From positions 34,756 to 98,755 of the forward strand of contig NZ_JAHHDX010000163.1 in NCBI RefSeq assembly GCF_018619335.1: DNA of 64,000 bases, written 5' to 3'. The translations under genes and the position numbers were made by a program. Of this stretch, positions 40,238 through 49,969 are shown piece by piece. Position 1 is the stretch's first letter. The number at the start of each line of letters is the position of its first letter. This stretch comes from Alteromonas sp. ALT199 (GTDB lineage: Bacteria > Pseudomonadota > Gammaproteobacteria > Enterobacterales > Alteromonadaceae). The notes under the pieces were generated by a model. It ran no database searches. It had not been told where the DNA came from and saw only the letters and a program-made list of their open reading frames with translations.

Positions 40238-40325
40238 GACTTTGGTCTTAGCAGCATACAACTAAGGTTCTAATAAGAAAGTTAGCCTAAAAGTATTGCG
40301 ACTATAGTCTTATGCGACCATCGGC
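40238..40325. promoter_or_regulatory. Candidate CrbR sites in the acs/porin divergent region
   Basis: GACTTTGGTC (40238-40247), GACTATAGTC (40300-40309, perfect palindrome) and GACCATCGGC (40316-40325, left half only) resemble the GACCATGGTC pair before the symporter/crbS genes. The last two are 16 bp apart, close to the 17 bp there. They lie 80-170 bases before acs. Confidence 0.5.
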
Positions 40326-40412
40326 TTATTTAAATTTGCGATAATAAGTACACAATCAACGATGTTAACGTTGAATTTACATTTATTTAACCACTTTTTT
40401 GGAACAGACACG

Positions 40413-41576
40413 ATGAAAGCTAAAATAAAAAATACCGCTACCGCAGTAGCGCTATGCCTGGCTGCAACTGGTGGCGCAGCACAAGCAGCAACAATCGGCG
40501 ACACTAGTGTGAAATTCACGGGCTATATTAAAGTTGACGCCATGGTAAGCGACTATTCAGATGGCACTATTGCATCGGGTAGTGTGGGTCGCGATTTTTA
40601 TATTCCTTCACTAACTCCTGTTGGTGGCGTTGACGAAGATCCACAATTTGATGCACATATCAGAACATCCCGTTTCCGCTTTGCTACTTCAACGCCTACT
40701 GCTGAAGGCGATACCATTAATGGCGTATTCGAACTGGATTTTGTTGTAACTAGCGGTGGTGATGAGCGTATCAGTAACTCCTATACGCCCCGAGTACGCC
40801 ACGCTTATATAACCTATAAAAACTGGTTGGTGGGTCAAACATGGACTACCTTTATGGACGTAGGTTCATTGCCAGAATCACTTGATTTTATTGGTACAAC
40901 TGACGGCATAACCTTTGGTCGCCAAGTCATGGTGAGATATACAAACGGCGGTCTACAGATTGCGCTGGAAAATCCAGAGTCAACGATTACTCCGTTTGGT
41001 GGGGGCGGCCGTGTTACAAGTGATGACAGCAGTGTTCCTGATTTAGTTGCAGCCTACACCACTAAGCAAGATTGGGGTTACGTTAAGGTAGCCGGTCTAG
41101 TTAGACAGCTATCTTATGACAACGCTGCAGGTATAGATGCCGATGAGACCAGTTTTGGCGTGTCGGTAACAGGTAAATACAACTTATCAAATGGCGATGA
41201 CATTCGCTTCACCTTTAACACAGGTAAGGGATTGGGCAGATACTCTGCACTTAACGCTGTGAATGGTGCGGTTCTCACTGAAAGCGGTGACCTTGAAGCC
41301 ATCGACTCAACAGGTTACGGCATCGCGTATCGTCACAAGTGGAGCGAGAAAGCGCGCAGCAGTATTATGTTCTCGGCTTTTGAAGCAGACAACGATGTAT
41401 CGCTTACCGGCTTGAATACCACTGAAAGCACCTACAGCACCCGTGTTAACTACCTTTACTCGCCAACGAAAGCGCTAACTGTTGGCGCTGAATACGCGTT
41501 TGCAAAACGGGAAATTGAAGCCGGTCTTGAGGGCGACATGAACCGTTTCCAGGTTTCAGCTAAATACGCTTTTTAA
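40413..41576 (+). CDS. DcaP-like outer-membrane porin
   Basis: 387 residues from the ATG at 40413 (GGAA 9 bases upstream). A signal peptide (ATAVALCLAATGGAAQA, cleavage about residue 26) is followed by a beta-strand-rich body with the alternating pattern of outer-membrane barrels and a terminal aromatic (FQVSAKYAF). The opening DTSVKFTGYIKVDAMVSDYSD and the RTSRFRFATSTPTAEGDTIN segment fit the DcaP-like trimeric porins of gammaproteobacteria, which admit organic acids. It is divergent from acs, so carboxylate uptake is plausible. Confidence 0.85.
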   Translation: MKAKIKNTATAVALCLAATGGAAQAATIGDTSVKFTGYIKVDAMVSDYSDGTIASGSVGRDFYIPSLTPVGGVDEDPQFDAHIRTSRFRFATSTPTAEGDTINGVFELDFVVTSGGDERISNSYTPRVRHAYITYKNWLVGQTWTTFMDVGSLPESLDFIGTTDGITFGRQVMVRYTNGGLQIALENPESTITPFGGGGRVTSDDSSVPDLVAAYTTKQDWGYVKVAGLVRQLSYDNAAGIDADETSFGVSVTGKYNLSNGDDIRFTFNTGKGLGRYSALNAVNGAVLTESGDLEAIDSTGYGIAYRHKWSEKARSSIMFSAFEADNDVSLTGLNTTESTYSTRVNYLYSPTKALTVGAEYAFAKREIEAGLEGDMNRFQVSAKYAF

Positions 41577-41599
41577 CAAGTACATAAGGTATTAAAACT

Positions 41600-41636
41600 A
41601 AAATGGCGTTTCTGAATTCAGAAACGCCATTTTTTA
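41600..41636. terminator. Terminator between porin and Na/Pi cotransporter genes
   Basis: Perfect 15-bp-arm palindrome (AATGGCGTTTCTGAA and its complement) with A-run left and T-run right, so it can act in both directions for the two convergent genes. Confidence 0.9.
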
Positions 41637-41713
41637 TATCATCGAAATTACATCCGCTTTAATATCTATTTTGCTTCAATTTATGAAACCACAATAAGGC
41701 CATTGGATATTAG

Positions 41714-42862
41714 CTAAATAGTCGTAAAAATAATGCCAAGTGGCACGACAAAGAACAACCCGCCGACATACGCCGCGCCGTACATTTTTCTTTCTGCAGC
41801 AAGTACAGATAGCTGATACGACAAATTGATAGGAATGCTACGTAATACGGGCACTCCATAGATGAGCGTGACACCGAGCACATTGTAGATAAGGTGCACG
41901 AGTGCTATCTGTAAAGCAAAACCGCTGTTCACTCCAGCCACGCCTAACGCAGCAATAAGGGCGGTAATGCAGGTTCCAATATTAGCGCCAAGGGTGAATG
42001 GGTAAATTTCACGGGCTTTTAATACGCCAGCACCCACTAAGGGCACCATTAGCGAAGTGGTCGTTGATGATGACTGTACCAATACCGTCATTAAAGCGCC
42101 TGATGTGATTCCAGATATGGGCCCTTGCCCTATGCTCTTTTGTAAAAGATCTTTCGCTTTCCCAACCATAAGCGATTTCATGATTTTCCCCATATAAGTA
42201 ATAGAGACCATGATAAGCGCAATACCTATTAGAATTTTAGCAATGCCGGGATAAACAGAAGGCAAAAAATCTAGCGACTGAGAAACTAAGTTTGTGACTG
42301 GCTGTGTGGCAGCCTTTATCGGGTTAAACCCACTCACTCCGAGCGCTTCTCCGGTATGAATAAGCGCTACTATTTGGCCACTTAGATACTCTAAAATGCC
42401 AAAGGCCATCTCCAATGGAAGAAATATAACGACGGAAAGAACGTTAAAAAAATCATGGATGGTGGCAGCGTTAAAGGCGCGCTGAAACTCTTCTTTTTTA
42501 GCAACATGCCCTAAACTGACCAAGGTATTGGTAATACTAGTCCCGATATTCGCCCCCATCATCATGGGCACCGCGATAGTAATAGGCAAACCACCCGCAA
42601 CCATACCAACAATAATTGAGGTAACCGTGCTTGAAGACTGAATCAATGCAGTCGAAACCATGCCAATAATCAACCCCATAATAGGGTTTGATGCAAAATT
42701 GAAAAGCTCTCTAGCGTGATCACCAGCAGCATATTTGAAACCACCGCCAATCATACTAACGGCTAGCAACATAACGTAAACAAGCAATGCGAGAAGCAGC
42801 CATCTTTGCCAGTTATTATTTTTCTCTACGGTAGCGGCAGAAATAATGTGAGGGTCAATCAT
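41714..42862 (-). CDS. Na+/phosphate cotransporter, NptA/PNaS family
   Basis: About 382 residues from the ATG giving MIDPHIISAATVEKNN; in-frame upstream starts at 42895 and 42916 are possible, and none has a good Shine-Dalgarno. The two inverted QSSS repeats of the NaPi-II family are present: STALIQSSSTVTSIIVGM (about 75) and MTVLVQSSSTTTSLMVPL (about 250), each followed by a GANIGT segment. Around 8-10 membrane segments. It takes up phosphate with sodium. The PhoX-like protein at 60.9 kb is the only other phosphate-related gene in the window, and the two are not linked. Confidence 0.9.
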   Translation of the reverse strand: MIDPHIISAATVEKNNNWQRWLLLALLVYVMLLAVSMIGGGFKYAAGDHARELFNFASNPIMGLIIGMVSTALIQSSSTVTSIIVGMVAGGLPITIAVPMMMGANIGTSITNTLVSLGHVAKKEEFQRAFNAATIHDFFNVLSVVIFLPLEMAFGILEYLSGQIVALIHTGEALGVSGFNPIKAATQPVTNLVSQSLDFLPSVYPGIAKILIGIALIMVSITYMGKIMKSLMVGKAKDLLQKSIGQGPISGITSGALMTVLVQSSSTTTSLMVPLVGAGVLKAREIYPFTLGANIGTCITALIAALGVAGVNSGFALQIALVHLIYNVLGVTLIYGVPVLRSIPINLSYQLSVLAAERKMYGAAYVGGLFFVVPLGIIFTTI

Positions 42863-42916
42863 TGAATCAGTACGAGTTAATACGAAAAAAACCATACTAT
42901 TACGACCGTGTGACAC

Positions 42917-42945
42917 AAAAATGACGGGATATACCCGTCATTTTT
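42917..42945 (-). terminator. Terminator of the aldo-keto reductase gene
   Basis: AAAAATGACGGG / CCCGTCATTTTT, loop ATATA, 12-bp stem. It ends in T5 on both strands and follows the stop codon by about 20 bases. Confidence 0.85.
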
Positions 42946-42965
42946 CATCAGTAAAAAACTAATTT

Positions 42966-44018
42966 TTAGAAGCCAAGAGGGTATCTTCTGAATACTTCGT
43001 GAATATCATCCAACGTATCGCTTGATAGCGACATATCAAACGCCTCAATGTTTTCCTTTAGCTGAGACATTGTTGTTGCCCCTATAATGGTGGAAGTAAC
43101 ACCAGGGACTTGCTTACACCACGCCAACGCTAATTGTGACGGGGTAATACCAGCTTTCTCAGCTATCTTCACATACTCTGCCGTAGCAGCCTGTGCTGGT
43201 GCTTTGTCTCTAAATAACCCCATTCGCTGCGCTAGTGTCCACCTACTGCCTTCCGGTCGCGCGCCATCTTGATACTTGCCGCTTAGCATGCCCGTCGCAA
43301 GTGGTGACCACGGTAAGTAGGCAATATTTTCTAGCTCACACATTTCAATTAAATAAGGCCAGTCTTTTGCGTGAAGTAAACTGAATTCGTTTTGAATAGA
43401 AACTGGCAGCGGCATATCAAGCTCTTTACAAAGGGTCAGGAAAGCGTGAATTCCCCAAGGAGTATCGTCTGACAAGCCCCAGTGCCTAATTTTCCCTTCG
43501 TCTAAAGCACGCTTTATCCCCGTAAGGATATCGCGCATACCATCCAATTCTTTTTCCCGGTTAGTTTTAGTAGGGTCAGCGCCATCTGGCCAATGTTTTC
43601 CGAAATGTGGTGTTACTCTGTTCGGCCAGTGTAGCTGATAAACGTCGATATAATCAGTTTTCAGGCGCTCAAGTGAATAATTAAGTGCGTTGGCAATAGC
43701 ATCAGACGTAATGGGTCCGGCGTTGCGGATATACTTCAAGCCACTACCGGCAACTTTGGTCATTAAAATAATGTCTGAACGCTTGGCTTCGTTTCGCGAA
43801 ATCCAATTACCTATAATGCGCTCAGTATCACCGTACGTATCTGCATTGGGTGGGACGGGATACATTTCGGCGGTATCTAAAAAGTTCACCCCTTTATCAA
43901 GGGCGTATGCAATTTGTTCATCTGCATCTTGCTGGGTGTTTTGAATACCCCATGTCATTGTGCCCAAACAAACATCCGACACCTGTAAATCGCTATTGCC
44001 TAAGCGGTTAAACTTCAT
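42966..44018 (-). CDS. tas: NADP(H)-dependent aldo-keto reductase, Tas type
   Basis: 350 residues, matching E. coli Tas. TIM-barrel aldo/keto reductase. Visible catalytic parts: Asp in LDTAEMYPVPP with Tyr (about 48-53), Lys in LMTKVAG (about 85), His in YQLHWPNRVTP (about 125). The NADP loop is at the C-terminal end (STIIGATTMSQLKENIEAF). AAGGTAGAAG precedes the ATG. The physiological substrate is unknown. It is a single gene. Confidence 0.9.
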   Translation of the reverse strand: MKFNRLGNSDLQVSDVCLGTMTWGIQNTQQDADEQIAYALDKGVNFLDTAEMYPVPPNADTYGDTERIIGNWISRNEAKRSDIILMTKVAGSGLKYIRNAGPITSDAIANALNYSLERLKTDYIDVYQLHWPNRVTPHFGKHWPDGADPTKTNREKELDGMRDILTGIKRALDEGKIRHWGLSDDTPWGIHAFLTLCKELDMPLPVSIQNEFSLLHAKDWPYLIEMCELENIAYLPWSPLATGMLSGKYQDGARPEGSRWTLAQRMGLFRDKAPAQAATAEYVKIAEKAGITPSQLALAWCKQVPGVTSTIIGATTMSQLKENIEAFDMSLSSDTLDDIHEVFRRYPLGF

Positions 44019-44100
44019 ATTTGCTTCTACCTTGGCTTATACATTGTTAACGCAATAATGAATTGACCACTTAACAACACCTTTTCCAGCCGATTAGGGG

Positions 44101-45159
44101 CTACGAGGCTTTCTTACTGGCCAACTCGGCTTCTACACTGGCTAGCCGTGTCTCAATATCTCTTTTTGATTCGACCATTTCATTGGCTAGCTCTGCGAGT
44201 GATTTTAACTCTGCAAACCCCAACTTTCTGGTATCAATAATTTGATACTGGCGCTTGCAGCGATAAAAGAAAGTAAGAAAGTTAACAAATGCACGATGAA
44301 ATGTCGCAAAACTCTTGATCAGTACCAGAATTAACACGATAGATGTAAGCGCTGCAATACTTAGACTATAAATACGCACTTGCGCCTCTTGTTGTTCAAT
44401 CATTGGCTGCAGTGCAGCATCAACGCCCTTCAGCTGAGCCTCAACGTTATGGGCGCTTTGCCTGAACTCTCCACGTAGTCCTTCGTTGTGGGTTAGACCA
44501 TAGGTTGTGTAAGCATCGACAAGCTGTAAAAGTGCCTCTCTATACTGGACCAGGGTCCCTTCTAGTAAAGGCATACTCCCGTATTCTACAATGAGACGCT
44601 CACTCTTCGCGTTCATTTCCTTAGCAAATTCCCCCTCATGGCTTATCTGGAAGTTTCTCGTCGCCAATTGAACATCGGTTAGGAGTGCATTTGCTTGCGG
44701 GTTTTGTGCTAGTTGACCTTTATTCAGCATATTTTCGAATTCAGATATACGCACTCTTAAGCCATTACTTTGCGTCAAACCAACCCTTTCTTGCAATGAA
44801 ACTACTTGCCGAAACGTATCGCTATAAGCTTCCATTGATGAAGACAAGCTTTCCACATCAGCGACGGGCAATTGATACTCATTGAACATGGGAACAAGCG
44901 TTGTTAAGCGCCCCTTGAATTCATAGCTTTGTTCAAGAAATTTGTTGTAGTAGTGGGTTTCAAGCCGAAGAAGGAAGTCCTTTTCGTGTCGTCGCATTTG
45001 TAGCAGATCTTGCCCCATCCTTAACAACATATCACGCTGCTGGTGTAACCCAATGAGGCGCTGGGTGAAGTAATGCTGGCTAACCACTAATACGCCCATA
45101 CCTACAACGCAAACAAGGGTCATTAATACTAGCCGAGATTTAATAGAATCGAATTTCAT
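44101..45159 (-). CDS. HBM-type sensor protein without a recognisable output domain
   Basis: 352 residues. TM1 is about residues 9-28 (RLVLMTLVCVVGMGVLVVSQ), then a long all-helical periplasmic region of about 220 residues in the style of the helical bimodular (HBM) ligand-binding domain of chemoreceptors (MRRHEKDFLLR, the usual HBM mark), TM2 about 268-290 (SLSIAALTSIVLILVLIKSF), and a short cytoplasmic helical coiled coil. There is no HAMP-MCP signalling domain, kinase or GGDEF. AGAGGAG precedes the ATG. It could act by pairing with another receptor or kinase; function unknown. Confidence 0.75.
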   Translation of the reverse strand: MKFDSIKSRLVLMTLVCVVGMGVLVVSQHYFTQRLIGLHQQRDMLLRMGQDLLQMRRHEKDFLLRLETHYYNKFLEQSYEFKGRLTTLVPMFNEYQLPVADVESLSSSMEAYSDTFRQVVSLQERVGLTQSNGLRVRISEFENMLNKGQLAQNPQANALLTDVQLATRNFQISHEGEFAKEMNAKSERLIVEYGSMPLLEGTLVQYREALLQLVDAYTTYGLTHNEGLRGEFRQSAHNVEAQLKGVDAALQPMIEQQEAQVRIYSLSIAALTSIVLILVLIKSFATFHRAFVNFLTFFYRCKRQYQIIDTRKLGFAELKSLAELANEMVESKRDIETRLASVEAELASKKAS

Positions 45160-45326
45160 TACAAACTCCTCTGGGGAGAAAAGCGAACATTAACTACATA
45201 ACAAAAAGCTAATAAATACTGAAAAGACATTAACATACGTCATCAATATAGATGTTTAAGGCGCGTTTTATTATTAAACCTTTGTAGCATTTTTAAACGT
45301 TCTGCTATTTGAAAAAAACTTATAAT

Positions 45327-45342
45327 TAGGGTGAAACCCCTA
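45327..45342 (+). promoter_or_regulatory. TAGGG-N6-CCCTA type motif before protease 1
   Basis: TAGGGTGAAACCCCTA is similar to the TAGGGGGAACTCCC motif shared by the promoters at 57.2 and 58.0 kb, but is one base shorter and lies further (about 103 bases) from the start codon. Confidence 0.4.
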
Positions 45343-45444
45343 TGTTCCGGCCCTTCTCAAAAAGTCACTATTAAGGCGTACCTTGCTGCGATGACGTAAC
45401 CCGATACCAAAGCAAACCGCAGCCTTTAGAATTTGGAGAAGAAT

Positions 45445-47922
45445 ATGAAGAAGTTCGCCCTATCTACCTTAGCGGCTGCAATGCTGGCAAGCCCGTCGGG
45501 ACACACACTAGCTGATGCTTACATTGGTTCTCAAATGACCGATAAGCTTTTGTCACTATCGCCTACAGAATCACTAGTGGCCGTTGTTACGTATGAGCAA
45601 ATGTCACCGCTTGCTGAATCACAAGTTACCCAGCTATTAAATTTAGGCATTACAGAAGGTATCCAGTTTAAAAACCTGCCAATTATTGGTGTAGTAGCCA
45701 CCAAGGATCAAATTGAAGCTATTGCACAATTTGACGGGGTACGCTCAGTATTTGCAAACCGTGAGATGAGCTTATATAACGCTGATGCACGTGAAATCAC
45801 GGGTGTAGCCGATTTACAGGGCGAAGCGTTTGCATCGCGCAACAACGCGGAATTTACAGGTAACGGTTCAACGGTTTTAGTCATTGATTCTGGTATAGAT
45901 GCTTCTCACCAAGACCATTTCTTTGGCGATACCGTGGTTGATAATGTGCAAGCAATTTTGAACCCGGGCGCATTGTCTATTGTTGGCATAACAGGACCTA
46001 TAATATCAAATCAAGTTAATACTGATTTAAACTCAGGTCACGGTACCCACGTAACAGGTACTATCGCAGGCACTGGCGTAATGTCTGACGGCAAGCACCG
46101 CGGCGCAGCACCAGATGCTGATATTATTGGTTATGGTTCGGGTGCAGCGGTACTGCTTCTCGATACCATAGGCGGTTTTGACTATGCCATTAGCAAGCAA
46201 TACACCTTCGACAATCCTATCAAAGTCATCAGTAATTCATGGGGTTCTAGCGGAAAATATGAGCCACTTGGCCCCGTATCGCTTGCTAGTTATAAAGCGC
46301 ACACAATGGGAATGATCAGCGTCTTCGCGGCCGGAAATAGTGGCCCTGGTGAAGACTCACACAACCCATACGCGCAAATTCCATGGGGCATTTCTGTAGG
46401 TGCGGGTGATAAGTTCGGCAAACTTGCAGACTTCTCATCGCGTGGTCTCAAAGGCGAGTCTGGCGATTTCACAATGCCTGACGGCACAGACTGGACGTAC
46501 ACTAACGACGTAACCATTGTTGCCCCTGGTGTAGATATTATCTCTACTCGCGCTGTACTTAACGTAGCAGCGAATGGTGGTGATGCAGATATTGATGCCA
46601 TTGAGCCGCAAAACATTCCTTTTTACACCATGATTTCTGGTACCTCTATGGCAACGCCACATGTTTCAGGAATTATTGCGTTAATGTTAGAAGCAAACCC
46701 GAACCTTGATAACCTAACCATAAAACGTTTGCTTCAAGAAACTGCTACAAATATGCCTGGTTATGAGCGTTGGGAAGTAGGTGCAGGTTATGTTAATGCA
46801 CGCTCTGCGGTAGCCGCTGCGCTACTTGAAGACATGGATCATAAAGTTACGGTTAATAACCTTGATAGCAAGAGCTTTAAGGCAAGTGCGCTGGTCACCA
46901 CCAGCGACCGTGTAGAATACCTCGATGTCTTTTATTCTCCAGTAGGTACCCCTGAAGTAATGGAGTTTGAAGTAGGTACAGAAGAAGTGCTTATTAAAGC
47001 GTCTGTCGATACTCTTGCGAACTTGACCAAGCTTGTACTGGTTGCCCCTGATGGCACTGAGTACCGGGGCAACCTTACTACGCCGGTACTAACAACAACC
47101 ATGCGTGTTGCTGCTCCAGCAATGCCAGGTACGTGGGGCGTATATGTATATGGTTTGACGTCACTATCTGGTATTGAGGCCGATCCATTAGGTTTAACCA
47201 ACGGCCCTGCTTTACCAGAAACATTTAATGTGACTGTATCGTTTGAAAATAGCGGTGGCTTTGAAGGGATGGATGATGTTGAAGGCCACCCTCAGCAAAA
47301 TGCTATTGAATTTGCGGTGAGTGAGCGCTTAATGGACGCCATTAACAACCGTGGGTTCTCACCAAATGCTCGCCTTAAGCGTAAAGACTTTGCTCGTTAT
47401 GCGGTAATGGGTGGTGCAGTAAGACAATACCGTGACCTGCTAAATGATGAGCGCCCTAACATTGGCTCGGTGCCAGGTTTTGACAAAGCATTTGTTGAGT
47501 CGGTAATGGTTAAAGGGGGTGCGCTTAAAGATAAGCTTCGTGTACAAGCACCTGTGCTAAGAAGCGTAGACGGAAGTGCAGACCCATTTGCAAGTGTTAC
47601 CAAATTAGACATTGCTTATTCACTAGTACAAATGTTGGGCCTTGAAGAAGCAGCGCTTAGCTTCGACCCTAACGCCGACATCGTTGTTGACTATAATGGT
47701 GAACAAATCGTACTAGAAGACCAAGACAGTATTCCAGCTGACATGAAGGGTTATGTACAGTTAGCGCTTACATTATCACTGATTAACGCTGAATTTGGTG
47801 TAGAGCAAAGTCCGTTTAGCGTTACGCCAACTATTACTGCGAACTTCACGCCAGATACGGTAATAACTAGAGCCCATTATGCGGTGCTTGCTTCGCGCTT
47901 TTTCACCCAGTATTTCGAATAA
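45445..47922 (+). CDS. Secreted subtilisin-like serine protease (S8) with SLH-like tail, paralogue 1
   Basis: 825 residues; ATG with TTGGAGAAGA upstream. Signal peptide (about 1-23), I9-like propeptide region (about 40-105), S8 catalytic domain with Asp in LVIDSGIDASHQDHF (about 154), His in SGHGTHVTGTIAG (about 202) and Ser in ISGTSMATPHVSG (about 405). C-terminal beta region, then about 180 residues with S-layer-homology-like helices (EGHPQQNAIEFAVSERLMD and RAHYAVLASRFF). It is similar throughout to the protease at 54726-57173. Both flank the kinase/response-regulator genes, suggesting shared control. Likely extracellular and surface-linked. Confidence 0.93.
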   Translation: MKKFALSTLAAAMLASPSGHTLADAYIGSQMTDKLLSLSPTESLVAVVTYEQMSPLAESQVTQLLNLGITEGIQFKNLPIIGVVATKDQIEAIAQFDGVRSVFANREMSLYNADAREITGVADLQGEAFASRNNAEFTGNGSTVLVIDSGIDASHQDHFFGDTVVDNVQAILNPGALSIVGITGPIISNQVNTDLNSGHGTHVTGTIAGTGVMSDGKHRGAAPDADIIGYGSGAAVLLLDTIGGFDYAISKQYTFDNPIKVISNSWGSSGKYEPLGPVSLASYKAHTMGMISVFAAGNSGPGEDSHNPYAQIPWGISVGAGDKFGKLADFSSRGLKGESGDFTMPDGTDWTYTNDVTIVAPGVDIISTRAVLNVAANGGDADIDAIEPQNIPFYTMISGTSMATPHVSGIIALMLEANPNLDNLTIKRLLQETATNMPGYERWEVGAGYVNARSAVAAALLEDMDHKVTVNNLDSKSFKASALVTTSDRVEYLDVFYSPVGTPEVMEFEVGTEEVLIKASVDTLANLTKLVLVAPDGTEYRGNLTTPVLTTTMRVAAPAMPGTWGVYVYGLTSLSGIEADPLGLTNGPALPETFNVTVSFENSGGFEGMDDVEGHPQQNAIEFAVSERLMDAINNRGFSPNARLKRKDFARYAVMGGAVRQYRDLLNDERPNIGSVPGFDKAFVESVMVKGGALKDKLRVQAPVLRSVDGSADPFASVTKLDIAYSLVQMLGLEEAALSFDPNADIVVDYNGEQIVLEDQDSIPADMKGYVQLALTLSLINAEFGVEQSPFSVTPTITANFTPDTVITRAHYAVLASRFFTQYFE

Positions 47923-47941
47923 AATCGCAAACCAATAAAAA

Positions 47942-47977
47942 CGGTGCCATTATACTAATTGATAATGGCGCTATTTT
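47942..47977 (+). terminator. Terminator of protease 1
   Basis: GTGCCATTAT / ATAATGGCGC hairpin with an 8-base loop followed by TATTTT; 20 bases past the stop codon. Confidence 0.75.
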
Positions 47978-48014
47978 AGGTTAAGTTTTAACCAACACTG
48001 AAAGAGGTCATCCT

Positions 48015-48860
48015 ATGATGTTTACTGCGATGAAATTCAGACAACTTACTACTGTTGTTGCCACCACAGCATTACTATTGCTTTCAACCGCACAAGCACA
48101 AGTTGTTGCCCCTGCAAGCCTAACTGTCGATAACAATAAGATTCAGGCGAAACTAACGCTTACCAGCTTAATTGAAGTTGATTTGACCGTTGAGTTCGAA
48201 AACAGTATTGGACTTAACGCTAACAACTTTGATATTACTGCCGAACTACTTGATCCAGCAGATTTAACTATTACAGAGCGCCTCCCTTCCGTTTTAACAA
48301 GCGCCGTTTCGGGTTTTCCTGTTCTTGTTTCTATTTCTCCGAGAACAGACGCTGGGTTTGGCTTCGAAGGTTTAGCGACGGTTGAGCTTTACACCAAAGC
48401 CATTCACTACACCCCAACTATTCCATGGCGTTTGTTTACGTCGCATGACGGCGGACAGTTTGAAGACATAACAGTACTGATGTCCTCGGGAAGTATTCGC
48501 GCGCGCGGTAGCACAGGGCAATTTTCCGATTTTATTATTTTGCTCGACAATCGCCCTTCAACTACTGTTATTAATGACAAAGTTGCCTCTTTAAGTACGA
48601 CTGTTAATGATAATCGCGACAAAATTACGCTACTGCTAGAAGCTGCCATTGATAGCGGAATAAATGACATTCAGTCAGCGCTGGCGATAAACGATGACGA
48701 TGCAGCATTAACCGCGGTTGATAGCCTTATCACACTTGTCGATAACGCATCTGGAAACCAAATTGCCGACGTATGGCGTTCAAGTGGCGACGTAGTTAAT
48801 GTGAAAGGTTTACTTCTTACTCAACTGCAAACACTACGTTTTAGTTTAAGAACGCTGTAG
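48015..48860 (+). CDS. Secreted protein of unknown function
   Basis: 281 residues. Signal peptide (TALLLLSTAQA, cleavage about 28). The middle is beta-rich; the C-terminal third is helical (INDIQSALAINDDDAALTAVDSL). No family was recognised and no catalytic motif is evident. AAAGAGG precedes the ATG. It sits between protease 1 and the FHA-GAF gene, in the same direction, and may be part of that functional group. Its promoter probably lies in the short gap after the protease terminator. Confidence 0.7.
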   Translation: MMFTAMKFRQLTTVVATTALLLLSTAQAQVVAPASLTVDNNKIQAKLTLTSLIEVDLTVEFENSIGLNANNFDITAELLDPADLTITERLPSVLTSAVSGFPVLVSISPRTDAGFGFEGLATVELYTKAIHYTPTIPWRLFTSHDGGQFEDITVLMSSGSIRARGSTGQFSDFIILLDNRPSTTVINDKVASLSTTVNDNRDKITLLLEAAIDSGINDIQSALAINDDDAALTAVDSLITLVDNASGNQIADVWRSSGDVVNVKGLLLTQLQTLRFSLRTL

Positions 48861-49005
48861 ATAGCTCTGTTGGCCGTAAACCCCACACTGTTTTTTAAAC
48901 AGCTTCACGGGTCAATGGTCAACTTGGCTTCGTGCCTATCCGGGTATGGTGTAGGTTGCAAGAACAATAAAAACTCAGCGGCAGTTACATAATGAGGGTG
49001 ATGCT

Positions 49006-49848
49006 ATGCCATTACAATTTGCCTTTACTGAAGGCAACGGAAGCATAAGTGAACACTTACTTTTTGAGGGGCGTGAATATCAAATCGGTCGCGCCGATAG
49101 TGCCGATGTTGTTATTTCCCACCCTCAAATTTCACGCTCGCATATCGTTTTACGCGCAACCAAACTTGCTGACAATGACCATGTTTGGCATTTAAATGAC
49201 ACCAGTTCCACAGGGTGCTTCAGTAGCGCGGGCATTCCCGTAAAACATTTAACGCTAGACAAACCTCACGTTTTGCAACTTGGTCCAATTCCTTGTGAAT
49301 TCACGCCTGTTGCATTCAATAATGTAGTTAAACTTGATAGCCAGCGTGAATGGCGTAAACAGCAGCTAAAACAATATCAAAACCAACTACAGTACTGTAA
49401 CAACAGTACTGCGCTTATTAACCTTGCCAGAGAGTGTTTAACACAGTCGCTGGGGTGCGAACGTGCTTCGCTGATTTTATTTGATAAAATAAATAACTAC
49501 CAACTTGGTGTAGGTTATGAAGACTGGATGCAAGGAGAGGACTTTACAGGCAGTCGCACCATCATTAATCAATGTATGCAAGCTAATGCGGTTCGTGCTA
49601 TTGGCAATATTGTTAGCGACAATTCCCTTAATAAGCAGCATAGTATAATTAACCACGGTATTCAGGCAGCCATTTGCGTGCCTGTGTGTTTGGACGAAAA
49701 GCCTGTTGGTGTTTTATATGCTGATTCTACTCTAGGGCGCCGTTATTTCACCCAAACAGATATTGAATTTACCACCTCTTTAGCAAATATGATTTCCATG
49801 CGTTTGTTATTCCACACAATAGAGCATAAACTTTCACTTATAAGCTAG
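49006..49848 (+). CDS. FHA-GAF signalling protein
   Basis: 280 residues. An FHA domain (about 18-95) with the phosphothreonine-binding marks GR-x-D in YQIGRADSADVV, SRSH in ISRSHIVL and N-D-T in WHLNDTSSTGC is followed by a GAF domain (about 130-270: LARECLTQSLGCERASLILFD, VCVPVCLDEKPVGVLYADS). FHA domains read Ser/Thr kinase phosphorylation, and the next gene is such a kinase, so it is a likely target or scaffold. GAGGGTG is before the ATG. Signal and output are otherwise unknown. Confidence 0.88.
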   Translation: MPLQFAFTEGNGSISEHLLFEGREYQIGRADSADVVISHPQISRSHIVLRATKLADNDHVWHLNDTSSTGCFSSAGIPVKHLTLDKPHVLQLGPIPCEFTPVAFNNVVKLDSQREWRKQQLKQYQNQLQYCNNSTALINLARECLTQSLGCERASLILFDKINNYQLGVGYEDWMQGEDFTGSRTIINQCMQANAVRAIGNIVSDNSLNKQHSIINHGIQAAICVPVCLDEKPVGVLYADSTLGRRYFTQTDIEFTTSLANMISMRLLFHTIEHKLSLIS

Positions 49849-49969
49849 GATAAAAACAATAACTTTAAAGTCTGTGAGCCACTTTTACACCATAGGTAAA
49901 CAGGCAAGCGTGACATAACTGGTATCGTGGTTGTGTGATCGCATTAATTAGTGAAGTGTGGAGAAGGCT

